Under the pieces are notes generated by a model that saw only the letters and a program-made list of their open reading frames with translations, had not been told where the DNA came from and made no database searches. Below, piece by piece: positions 45,856 through 56,348 of a stretch of DNA of 64,000 nucleotides (the stretch's first letter is position 1; every line of letters begins with the position of its first letter). This stretch comes from Saccopteryx bilineata. Taxonomy: Eukaryota > Chordata > Mammalia > Chiroptera > Emballonuridae. Made by a program: the position numbers and the translations under genes. Location: NCBI RefSeq assembly GCF_036850765.1, contig NC_089493.1:17051632-17115631 (forward strand), read 5' to 3'.

Positions 45856-47497
45856 AAAGAAGGAATGAGTTCTAGTTGGTATCTTAATACCTGTTGACAA
45901 CTTTTGGTAAGATTTTAAAAGGATGGTCATAAAAAAAATATTTATGCCTAAAAAAAAAAATGTATTTATGCCTAAAAAGTATATCCCAGATATAAGGGTG
46001 CAAGTTTTTTGTTTGTTTTGTTTTTGTTTTTTAAGAGAAACAATATAATCACACAAGAGGATGATTTTGTTTTTTTAAAAAAAGTGATATATAATTATTT
46101 TATTTATAGAATACCTCTTCACATTTTTTTTAAAAATAAATACTGAAAACTTAAATACAACAATATAATTTAATGGACAATTCTTTAGTATATGCAAACA
46201 AATAAAAGGTTTTATAATTGGTTACAGTCATTGCAATAGGCAGCAATTCAGTTGGTGATAAGCGCTGTGATGATGACAAAACATGGGACTTGGATGGGGC
46301 AGGGGAGGCTGTGTGTCAGGGAGGGGAGTCATTTCAGCTGGAATAGACAACCGCAAGAATTAGATTTGGAGAGGCTTCCCTGAAACTCCACTGACCCAAA
46401 CTAAATCTAAGTCCGGGAGGTATGACCTGCTTGTGATTGCAATGGTAACGTGGTGGGCCCCCTAGTTGCCATGTTTCATCTTCTCCTTCTATTTTACCAT
46501 TGAACGGTGAGTTTGCAAGTATTAAAATCCAGTGTTTGCTCACAGGCTGTGAGAGGTATGTTTTTACAGGGGAAAAAAAAAATGTTACACACGCACAACT
46601 GCAACTAGTCGGCAATAAATAAATCAATTCCAGATTTGTCTTCCCACAGAAATCACATGAACAAGTACTTCAAGAAATAGCAAATCAAAACACAAAGTCT
46701 CTCTTGCAAAAGCTGTCGGAGACCTTACAGCTTTGCCTTGTTTGCTCCCGTATAAAGCACATTTTATTTGCTTCTTCCGGAATTCCTTCTTGAAGAGCAA
46801 CTTTTTTTTTTAATGTTCGATACAGTTTTGTAACTACTATTTACAGACTTTTCAAGGATTTTTCTGTCTTCATAGGAAAGGGAATTCTTAAAACCAACCA
46901 GTCAAACCAGTTCTCACCCAACTTCTTTCTTTCTATATTGGTTTCAGCATTTAGGAAAAGTATGAAAACATAGAGGAAAAACTGTGACCTTCTGAGTCAA
47001 AATCCAGATCTGACTACCAAATGCTAGGAATTGTGACCATGAAAGGCAAAATTGATATAAAAGTCATCAATACTGTTCATTTGGCTATAACAGAGATGTA
47101 AATATAGATTTCATTAGTATTTCTGACTCTTGAACAAAAGCACCAGTTTTTTATTTTGTACTAGGACTCTCAAATTGTGTGACTGGCCTTGGTTATTTTT
47201 AACAAATGAATAAATAAATAAATATATGTAAACCTGTTTGTTTAACTTTTAATATGTAGCAGTTATGTGCTGAAGGCAGTTGACACTAGCTTGTGGATCT
47301 GATATGTAAATCTGCTCTCAGCCTCAGTGAGCTCACATTGGTAGTTTAAAGTTGGTCATCATGGGTGAATTTACAGCACAGATATCAGCAAATGCTACAT
47401 AGTAGGCCTTTTATTTATTTCTTTTCCTGGGGAGCCTGATGTAAAACACAAGAGCATGACTGGATATAACACACACAAACAGAGTTCTTTGGCATCT
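45856..47497. other. Unique DNA, no gene found
   Basis: AT-rich with T/A runs at 45930-45960 and 46020-46090. 46600-46900 is moderately CpG-bearing (CTGTCGGAGACC, CTCCCGTATAAAGC, CTTCCGGAATTCC). No exon supported. Confidence 0.4.
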
Positions 47498-47510
47498 TCA
47501 ATATATTTTT

Positions 47511-47833
47511 TTTAGTTTAGGTAAGAGGAGGAGAGAGGCAGACTCCCACTTGTGCCCCAAACAGGATCCATCTGGCAAACCTATCTTGGGCCAATGTTTG
47601 AGTACTAAACTATTTTTAGCACCTGAAGCCGACGCACTCAGACCAACTGAGCTATCCTCAGTGCCTGATGCCAACACTCGAACCAATCAAACCCCTAGCG
47701 GCGCGAGAGAAACACAGAGAGGGAGGGGAAGAGAAACAGATTGTCACTTCTTCTCTGCGCCCTGACTGGGAGTCAAACCCGGGATGTCTACACACTGGCC
47801 GATGCTCTACCCACTGAGTCATTGGTCAGGGCC
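47511..47833 (-). mobile_element. Older SINE-B-related copy
   Basis: Reverse copy with head complement ACCCACTGAGTCATTGGTCA then GGGCC and B-box complement GGAGTCAAACCCGGG, but its central body (AGCACCTGAAGCCGACGCAC, CAACTGAGCTATCCTCAGTG) differs from younger SINE-B. It appears to be an older subfamily, shared with the copy at 49946. An eroded TSD TCAATA with following T run is visible. Confidence 0.85.
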
Positions 47834-48031
47834 GTCAATAATTTTTAAGAATGTAAAAATATCCTGAGACTAAAAGATTTGAGAATTACAGTGTAAATGA
47901 TATATATTTTAAATCATGACAGAGATTTATCAGTCCCTATTAATTCCTTAAGAAAACATTGTAATTTCCTTTCATTTTAATATGTCATCAGCAATATAGT
48001 CCCTTCTTTATTCCCAACACACATTCACACT

Positions 48032-48034
<3 letters not shown>

Positions 48035-48068
<34 letters not shown>

Positions 48069-48098
48069 CACATGCAAACGCGTGCACGCGTGCACATT
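48035..48098. repeat. (AC)n joined to an alternating CpG tract (Z-DNA-prone)
   Basis: (AC)n to 48066, then a nearly alternating purine-pyrimidine run including the perfect 14 bp palindrome GTGCACGCGTGCAC (48082-48095). Such sequence favours left-handed DNA under supercoiling (established for CA and CG alternation). Confidence 0.85.
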
Positions 48099-48639
48099 TT
48101 TCTTTCTAAAAATGTCCTTATCCGCTTGTAAGTTGGCCACCTTCACTGCAACAGAGAGCAGAAGGAGATGGGGAAACTGTCCCTTTATTAGTCAACGGTT
48201 TCCTCACAAAGTGACATACACACGTGAATACATAGCGAACGGAATCTTTTCAGTCTTCGACACCTGTGCCATTCACGTAAAATCACTCCTGTGTGATTAG
48301 CGGGTCAGAAATCGCACGCAATTTGAACTCGATACAAGAACCATTTTGTCAAAGCTTTACAGTGAGTGTCTACACATAATTGTTTCCTTTGCTGCTCACT
48401 CTAATAATATTAATCACACAGAGTCTTTTCACTCCCACCACTTTGCTTTGAAATTCATTCCCAAAGCCAGAGCCACTCCTGATCAAAAAGGGAGGTCCTG
48501 CATGTTTTCATTTTGGTACTTACACCCTAGAGACGATGTCAGAAACTCACTATGTCCCCTTGCCATATACATTTCTAAAATGTAAAAATCTAGGTAATCT
48601 GTACATTTTTTTTAAAAAAAGATGAAAATTGGGGGAAAT

Positions 48640-48970
48640 GTACCATAGTTTTCAATTGCTTTCAATTACCATTAAACCTTTCGGAGAACGATTTGCATAC
48701 TGTTTCATAAACATGTACTCCGATTAACCTTTTTTAGTTAATTTATTCATTAGCCGTAAAAATTCAAAGCACCTCTTATGAGAAAATAATGTCTTGCTGT
48801 TAAATTGGGACATATTTGCCTGAGCTCGCTCTGTGTCAGCGCACAAAACCAAGGTGGAGAGGAAGAAAACACCGCGCCCGTGTGCAGAGCGTTGATCAAA
48901 TTGCCGGTTTGTGAACAATGAGTGTTATTACTGGAAGATTAGGTGAGTATTAATTAGAGTTGGGCCACAC
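48640..48970. promoter_or_regulatory. Candidate conserved non-coding element
   Basis: Homeodomain-like words (TTTTTAGTTAATTTATTCAT, GAGTATTAATTAGAG), a SOX-like GAACAATGAG, a GCCGGTTTG grainyhead-like word and a CpG-rich patch (AACACCGCGCCCGTG) in one block with no repeat signature. Regulatory role is inference from composition. Confidence 0.3.
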
Positions 48971-49245
48971 GGTTCCTGGGGAGTAAAGATACCTCCTCTC
49001 CTTGCGCTGAAGGTACTACGACCAGGCCTTCACTGGGGGCGCTGAGCCTGTGCTAGGGCCCCGCACCTGCACCTGTCCGCATCAGTCCCTGTGGGACCCC
49101 AGCTCAGGGCTTGAGTCAGGGCAGAGAAATGCACTTCTTGCAAACATTTTTTTTTTTTTGCTCATTATGCCTCAGGAATCACAAAAATATTTTAGAAACT
49201 CTGAAGAATTAGAAAACAAGAAACAGCCCTTATACCAAGTGTATC

Positions 49246-49373
49246 CAGGGTGGGGCAAAAGTAGGTGTACCGTTGTGAGTACATAAAACGGAGCTTATTC
49301 TGGCTTTACTAGTCAGTAATTATTGCATTACTTCCCATACAAACAACTGCCAACCTACTTTTGCCCCATATTG
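49246..49373. mobile_element. Mariner-type MITE
   Basis: Left end CAGGGTGGGGCAAAAGTAGG; right end complement GGGGCAAAAGTAGGTTGGCA. About 128 bp, same family as 38074-38399, opposite orientation. Ends are eroded on the right, so the TA duplication is not clear. Confidence 0.85.
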
Positions 49374-49930
49374 GATGTGTTGAAGAAGACTCGAAGAGGC
49401 CAATGGGAATTCTAAGGGTTATTTACCAAAACAGGTTAAAAAAAGATGAAAACCAGCCCATTTGGCACGGGTGTGTGTGTGTGTGTGTGTGTGTGTGAAT
49501 AATCCATTGACCACATACAGTAAAATCAGGACAAGGCAAAAGGCATGTGCTTCTGCTGGGGACTGGAGGGCGGGGGCACACAGGAAGAGCAGGGTACGGG
49601 ATTCTGACCCCAGTTACACAAGGACCTGCTGATCCCGGGGGCGGGGGGGACTTTTATTTCAAACAAAAAGTCACTTCCGTCTCTAATGGCCAACCAAAAT
49701 AAGTAATAATAATGAAGAACAACAACTCGCAACTCAGCCCTCTCTGGTTTGGGGAGTTCCTGACTCCCCCTCCGCCGTTCCCCCCCCCAACCCCCTATGT
49801 GGCTCATTCTTCCCTACCTGCCGCTCCTTCTTCCTTTCCCGGGCGATTATTGCAAGTCTAGAAGGTGAAATGTTTTCCAGTCAAGCAGAATTGCTCTCAC
49901 CTCTCAAATCTTCCATTCTCATAGAAAGCA
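49374..49930. other. Unique DNA with (GT)n
   Basis: (GT)n at about 49471-49497; G-rich and C-rich patches near 49566-49650 and 49765-49800 (for example CCCCGGGGGCGGGGGGGAC). No gene recognised. Confidence 0.45.
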
Positions 49931-49945
49931 GAGGGGCTTTTTTCT

Positions 49946-50362
49946 TTATTTTTTAATTTAATTTTATTTTTATTTAAGGGAGAGGAGGGGGAGAGAGAGA
50001 AACAGACTCCTACATGTGCCCCAATCAAGGTCTAATCAGGGACCTCGATCTGGGGCTGATGCTCTGACCCTCTGGGGCCATGCTTGAAACTAATCTATTG
50101 ATATTTTTAGCACCTAAGGCAGAGGCTCCAAGGAGCTATCCTCAGCACCCAGGGCCAACATGCTTGAATCAAGTGAGCCATGGCTGTGGGAGAGGAAGAG
50201 AAAGAGAAGGGGAGGGGGTGGAGAAGCAGATGGTGGCTTCTCCTGCGTACCCTGACCAGGAATCAAACCCAGGACTTCCACATGCCAGGTGTATACTCTA
50301 CCACTGAGCCAACCAGCCAGATGCCAGGCATATACTCTACCACTGAGCCAACTAGCCAGGGC
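49946..50362 (-). mobile_element. SINE-B (older subfamily) with duplicated head
   Basis: Reverse copy of the older SINE-B subfamily. The last 78 bp consist of two tandem 39 bp units (50282-50320 and 50321-50359; 36 of 39 identical), each carrying the A-box complement CTCTACCACTGAGCCAAC. Imperfect TSD AGAGGGGCTTTTTTC versus AGAGTGGCTTTTTCA. Confidence 0.9.
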
Positions 50363-50376
50363 TAGAGTGGCTTTTT

Positions 50377-51083
50377 CATGTTATTCCCCAAGTCACAAAT
50401 CTGTCAAATCTTTTATGCAGTCTGGTGTCTTTATTGTGTTCAGAGAACATCTCACTTTGAATTGCACTAAAGCAAACTCTGATGAGAGTGTAAGTTCCTG
50501 AAAGACTGACTTCACATTTTATTCCAATTAGTGTCTTCAGATGTCTATCACAGTGTTTTACACATTTGTGCTCACATATGTTTCTTAACTTACATGTTAG
50601 AAAAAGGAATGGGCTAATAGATATACTACATATACATATATATTTCTTCTATTTGTTGAGAGTAGAAAATAAACTTCAGCAAAAATAAGTACTATTTTTA
50701 AATAAATCTCTCACTATAGCCAGCTGAATTAAAGAAATCACAGCAATGGGCTGCCTCAGTAGTTTCTGCAGAAAAGGCAGGGCTTATCTAGGTTATCGTA
50801 GTCAATAAATTGATGCTTGGAGAGAAATGTTTGCTTGTTGCAAAAACACAGATATTCACTGAAGGCAAAATTGAAGTGGAGCAAGCATAGAAGAGAAAAT
50901 GCTCCTTAAATAGAAGTGCTTTGAAAAGTAGTTGATGGTAAAGCTATTCTGAAGTGTGAAGGTAAAGGGAGACACAAAGTTAGCAATTGTTTTTTTATGG
51001 GTATGTTTTGTGAGGCAATAAACCCACAAAGAGACCTATTACACTCTAGGTTACAAAAGAAAAATATTGTCATGTACCTTAGA
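50377..51083. other. Unique DNA
   Basis: No gene or repeat recognised. Confidence 0.4.
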
Positions 51084-51097
51084 TATTTATGTTTCTT

Positions 51098-51291
51098 TCT
51101 CCTGTTTTATTGATTGATGTTGGAGAAAGACAGAGAGAGGATGTCAGAGAGAGAGAGAAGCATTTATTTTGTTGTTCCTCAGTTTTGGGCTCATTAGCCA
51201 CTTCCAATATGTGCCCTGACCAGAACTTGAACCTGTGACCTTGGTGTTTTAAGACAAGTGCTCTAAATGACTGAGCTAACTAGTCAGGGCT
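51098..51291 (-). mobile_element. VES-like tRNA-derived SINE
   Basis: Reverse copy: CCTGTTTTATTGATTGATGT, GA-rich stretch, B-box complement AACTTGAACCTGTGACC, head complement TGAGCTAACTAGTCAGGGC. Perfect 14 bp TSD TATTTATGTTTCTT (51084-51097 and 51292-51305). Confidence 0.93.
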
Positions 51292-51529
51292 TATTTATGT
51301 TTCTTAAAATTACCTATAAGCTAACTGTATAAACTTTAAAGTTTATTCTCACCACAGTATGAAAGTGAGCTTTAGGAGAGGGGGTGAATTGACCACAAAC
51401 AGCGACAGCTCAAGAATGTCTATAATTAGATAGACAACTGTGTTTCCTACCTAGGAGTCAACACTCTGATTTTAATCGGAATATAGATTTCACACTTATA
51501 TGTAACATATATAATATTTCATATAACAT

Positions 51530-51995
51530 GTGTGGGAGTGTATGTTATGTATGTTATGATCTTGGGTATATGGAAGCTGATAAGGACTATGAAATATAAG
51601 AGGCCGGCCTGCAACCTCCAAGGGAGCCTACTCATCTTGGAGATGTGAAACATCAAACTCAGAACACAAAGGATTTGAATTCCCCTTAAGGTGTGATTGG
51701 ACACTATGAACACTTAAGGTCCGCCTTTCGCAGGTACCAGCATCAGTGAGGTGGCTCTTTAGATAGTCTAAATTCAATGCCTGCCTTGAAGGAAAGAGAA
51801 GACATATTAAAAATGGCGCTGTAATGGGTATGCAGAAGGCTGGTTACCTATGTGTATCCCACTTTAAAAAGTATTGTTATCCCCACAGCTGGACTATATA
51901 TATAAACTCCCTGACCAGTTTCCTCTTAGCCATATCTATGTGAAATCAAAACCCATGCCTAGAAATTCAACCATTTAATCAGTCGTGTGTTATTT
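51530..51995 (+). mobile_element. LTR-like segment (possible solo LTR)
   Basis: TGTGGGAGTGTATGTTATG near the left, then an AAAATGGCGC motif (about 51811), GCAGAAGGCTGGTTACC, a TATA box (TATATATATAAACTCCC, about 51893) and CTGACCAGTTTCCTCTTAGC. The order resembles retroviral LTR promoters in bats, but no LTR partner, no internal viral sequence and no clear TSD are seen. Confidence 0.3.
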
Positions 51996-52084
51996 TGTTA
52001 AGCTACAGCCAAATATAAGGTAATAAAAAAATGAATCCTGATTAATGGCTATATGCTAATTAATATTCTGATGTTTTACATATA

Positions 52085-52340
52085 TTAATATCTTTATTTT
52101 ACAGATGAGAAGACAAAAGCACAGGAAAATTAGGTCAACTGAACAAGATCACAAAGCTAATTACAGTCCAGACAGGATTTTGCCTCAAAATTCCACACCA
52201 TAAAACACTATAAAACGTTATTCACTCTCTGCCTCCGTTTCCTCAATTCTGAAATGGTGATGCTAATATTGACAATCTCAACAATTACTATGAGTATTAA
52301 TTGAATTAATTTTAGTAAAGTGTTTAAAAGAGCTGGAACC
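52085..52340. mobile_element. Two back-to-back MIR fragments
   Basis: 52100-52205 reads as reverse MIR (TTTACAGATGAGAAGACAAA, AACAAGATCACAAAGCTAAT). 52225-52340 reads as forward MIR (CTGCCTCCGTTTCCTCAATT, TGAAATGGTGATGCTAATAT, AGAGCTGGAACCAAATAAAA). Confidence 0.65.
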
Positions 52341-53659
52341 AAATAAAAGCTACACAGAAACCTTATAAAATATAGTATCTGATCTCACAGAAAGCACTTA
52401 GCAGTCAGAGTGACTGCTTTAATATAATGGCTGAATTCTTTTTTTTTTTAATCAAATTGTCTGAACATTGTGTTCTTATATATAGTTACAGAGTAACAGA
52501 TCACGATATGCCAGTTGGGTAAGTGTATCCCATTAAGTGTACTCTTCAAGTAATAGATCAGTGTGTTAAAAAAAAAAAAAAGAGACTCTCACGACTGCTT
52601 CTCAAGTTTTCTTTCCTTAAAAGGTGTTCTAAGATGTGCCAATTCAAATGGTACTGTTTTGGTTACAAGCTTGTATCTCTTGGGAGAAATACATTTCATC
52701 AATAATGGGTTAAATGAAAGTGACTTAGTTTTGTAGACAGAAGCAACAGTAATGCATTTGTAATAGAGAGGCAGCCAACCACATAGAACTTAGTACCTAC
52801 CTTCCTGAGAAATACTATGATCCCTTTATAAACCTACTGTAAATGTCTCCAATAGCATACAACCTCTAGGCCACATTTTAAGACATGAGACAAGTTTTAA
52901 GGATAAAAGAGTAATTTACTTTCCAGAACTAGCATACATAAAGTGGTAACATTTAAGGGGATAAATGCTTTTAAAACAAAGACAAATTCACGTCTTAAAG
53001 AGTATACAGTGAGAACTGTGATAGTGCATTTTCAGATGGTTTTAAATGTGACATCAAAAGTATTTACTCAAAAACTCTCTAAAGCAAATGATGTTCTGAA
53101 AATAATAAGGAAAAAAGCCCTAGAAAACCTTACACATTTTCCTTAAATGGTATACTGTGGATTTAATGAATAGACAGGTAGATAGAAAGATTTACTAGTT
53201 ACTAATGTACATACAAATAAAATAATCTTATGGAGATTTTAAGCAAAAAGAAAGAAAATACACAACTGCTACCTAGGTAGCTTCAGATTTGTTTATTCAT
53301 GAATGAAGAAAAGCATTTATTTATCCTCATGGTTCCAAATTTGGAATGATGACACTGAAACTGATATTTGATTACCTGACTTGAGAAAGAGTTGATTAGA
53401 TTTTAGTTCTACTGCTGGTTCTGAGATTCTAGAATAACCATAAGAAACAAATTAAAAATTGATTTGCCTTATTTTCTGCACTTTTGGAGATTAGATATAT
53501 TGAAAGCAACGCCAAGCTCTAAAATTTCATTTCAAATAAAAAGATATTTAAAATAAAAAGCTATGTACAGCTTCTTATGATTCAAAATACATTGCAAATT
53601 GTGATCACTGAAACAGAATTAATAAGATAAAGTAAAACTTGAACAAAGACCTAAATAGA
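52341..53659. other. Unique DNA
   Basis: A runs at 52567-52580. No gene or repeat recognised. Confidence 0.4.
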
Positions 53660-55385
53660 TTGTTTTTCACCAGCTCCCTCTTACCAGGATGAGATGATTT
53701 CTGTTTTTTTGTTACAGTGGACCAAGCATCTCCGCTCCTTTTTCGCCCCCTCTACTTTATAGCAACTGTCATAATCTCCAATTCACCTGCAATACTCTCA
53801 ATAATATTCCATTAAGTTTTCATCTCCATATTTTTGCCTAAATTCACTTGCATCAGTCATTAATGGTATCAAAGTTATTAATCTCTGCATTCAGTTCCTC
53901 GCTTTCATCTAAATCTATCAGCAGTGTTGAACACAGTTTATCAACTGCCCCTTCTTAAAATGCTTTTCTCCACTAAATTTCTGAATCATCATCTACTCCT
54001 GATTTTCTGCTGACCTCGCCCCTTCTCAGTGTCCATTTTTAGATGCCATAATTTCTTGATGTGCAGAAGCTAACATGACTCAGGACTCTGTCCTCAGAAC
54101 TTAGCTCTTTTGTACTGACTTTCTGGGTGATCTCATATGTCCTAGGGCTTTGAATACCATCAATATCCTGTTGGCTTCTGAATATTGATCTTTGAACCTT
54201 ACCTGCCACGACCAGCTCAGCAGTGGAGGTGCAAAAAAGGGAGGTGGTGCTGGACTTAAGAAAAAACACACATGACACAACATACAGAAAAGATGTGTAC
54301 AGGGGACTCCCAGCCTCTAGGACTGAGAGCCCAGATCTCTGCAGCCCCATTGTATTTACTGGTCTCTGCTCATCAAGCAAATTAGCCAAGCCTGGGTCAA
54401 ATTAGTCTACAATGGATTTAGGTGCAAAAAAAGATGATGGACCGATGCCCCCAGGCATGTAGGAAAATGGCTGTAGGGATCAGCTGTGTACTATAAACAA
54501 TCGTAGTGGTGCTGGCCAGGGCAGCGTTCTTCCCCCACAGGACTTGGCATTCCGAAGTCCACACCAAGACTTGTCTGAAGGCTGCATTTTCATCTCTCAG
54601 CCATTTTCCTATACTTATCTTTCTTTTGAACACTGGCTCATAAGCCACCTCCGTTTTAATATCCAGTTGCCCTCTCAAACTCAGCAAGTCCTACTGACAA
54701 CTCTTGATTTTCGTTTCCAGCTTGGTACTTCCATCTGTATTGCCTGTCTTAGCAAATGACACTTCTGTTTATTCACATGTTCTGACTTTGACCCTTGGTC
54801 TCATCCTTGACTCAATTCTCTTCTTTCATACCCATGATCAATACATAGGAAATCCTGTTGGTCAAAACTCCAAAATAGAGGTGATATCTTGGCACTTATT
54901 ACCAGCTCCTCTGCAACCATCTTAATTTAAACTATGGTGGTCACTCGCGAGTCTGTTGTAATAGCTTCCTAATTGGTCTCCCTGCTTTTGCCTTTGCCCT
55001 CTTTGGTCCATTCTTCAAACTCAAGTAGAGTGATCATGCTACTTCCCTGCTTTCAGAGGTTCAATTATTTCTTATTATATTTATCGTGCCTTTTTTATTC
55101 GAGAAGAAAGTTTAGCTTAAGGAATATACCTGTTGCAGATGTATCTCTGTCCCAATGTAAGAATGCATCAGGATGGACTTGCCCTTTTATCACACACATT
55201 ATCATTATTCTATTCCATACCGTACTCAGCAGCTGTTGATCCTTTCACTCTCCTTTCATTTACTTTGCAGTTGAAGCTTCCTAACACAGTTTTCCCTTGA
55301 GTTTCCCTAATGATTACTTCCATAGATGCTGTAGACTCTTTGTTATATCATCACCATCTGTAAACTCCCAGGAGAACAAAGCAGG
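53660..55385 (+). mobile_element. Long L2 LINE relic (reverse-transcriptase end region)
   Basis: Phrases in L2 consensus order over 1.7 kb: CAGGACTCTGTCCTCAGAAC, GGGTGATCTCATATGTCCTA, GGCTTTGAATACCATCAATA, TTTTAATATCCAGTTGCCCT, CTCATCCTTGACTCAATTCT, ATAGGAAATCCTGTTGGTCA, AGCTTCCTAATTGGTCTCCC, GAGTGATCATGCTACTTCCC. Reading frames are destroyed. About 54200-54545 does not fit L2 and looks like a foreign insert. Confidence 0.7.
54200..54545. other. Unidentified insert inside the L2 relic
   Basis: Sequence between L2 blocks with no L2 phrases; includes GCCCCATTGTATTTACTGGT and GGCCAGGGCAGCGTTCTTCC. No TSD found by eye and no family recognised. Confidence 0.35.
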
Positions 55386-55998
55386 GAGGAAAGTTCAGTA
55401 GGAAGCAATGTCAATCACCTGACAATTCAGTGTTTAAAATAACATTGCTAAACTCCTAAAGATAAAGGTCAATGCAATGATGTTCCCATGTTAATAAGAA
55501 ATAAGAAATGCTACATGTTTGTGTGGCTGAAAGATTTGTCTGGGAATCTCAGCACCGCTAGTGAGTAGAATAATGTAAGTTTGAATATTGAGGTTAAATG
55601 CTCCACAACTTGGAGGTTACAGACCTTGACAGTAGTTCAGCTTTTCTTTAAAAATGGAGTAGAAGAACAATGCATGATAATAGGTGAGCAAATTTTGGCC
55701 ACATTGTATGACTCAGTGTTTACAAATATATAATTATCTTAAGATTCTGGGTTACTAATTGAACATAATGTATATGGAAGCATAAAATAATTCTCTCACA
55801 CACAGTACACTTTCCTAACATGATGCATTGAGTTACAATTAAGTCCCTACACCTCTTTCTTTGATTATGTTCTTCAGCCAGCCCCCAAGTAAAAAGTTCA
55901 GATAATCCTTATGTTTTCGCATGTCAGAATCCTCTGTAGCCCTTCATTTTAAAGTAGAAAGTGAGACAGTGAACTAATATTGATAGTCCATCTATTAT
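55386..55998. other. Unique DNA
   Basis: No gene or repeat recognised. Confidence 0.4.
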
Positions 55999-56348
55999 AC
56001 TGGGGAACAAAATTTTTATTGAATCCACAAAAACACTTGTTCTTACCTAACTTGAGTGTGATGATCTCAAATCTGACATTAGTTTTTCTCTGTAAGCTAG
56101 AATTTTTTTGCAATTCAAGATTTTAGGTTTATATTTTATTGTAAAATTTTCAACATTTAGTTTAACATAATGAAGTAGAATGTCTTCTTGGGCATCATCT
56201 TTGTGAAAATATAATAATTTATATAATGCAGTAAATACACTAATACACTAAAAGATATGATTGCATCAGAATTTGTCTACAATTTCCAAATAGAACATAT
56301 TAAAACACTTATTTTAATCATAAAATTTGTGCAAAACTTATTTAAATT
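55999..56348 (-). other. Possible 3' non-coding end of the transposase-like relic
   Basis: AT-rich sequence immediately downstream (minus strand) of the broken ORF. A motif near 56001-56024, TACTGGGGAACAAAATTTTT on the plus strand, could be an element terminus, and TCAGATTTGAGATCATCA (minus sense, about 56066-56083) partly resembles CAGATTTGGAATTAGTGATG at about 58590-58609 beyond the other side of the ORF. The match is short, so the element boundaries remain unproven. Confidence 0.25.

Larger units (their letters stand above)
47840..49245. other. Unique DNA with CA repeat and conserved-looking blocks
   Basis: Contains the CA repeat and alternating tract at 48035-48098 and a CpG-bearing, homeobox-word-rich block at 48640-48970; both are listed separately. 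No gene recognised. Confidence 0.4.

Noticed and set aside
54039..54389. 116-codon minus-strand ORF
   Set aside because: It lies in the L2 relic and its unknown insert; no family resemblance was seen.
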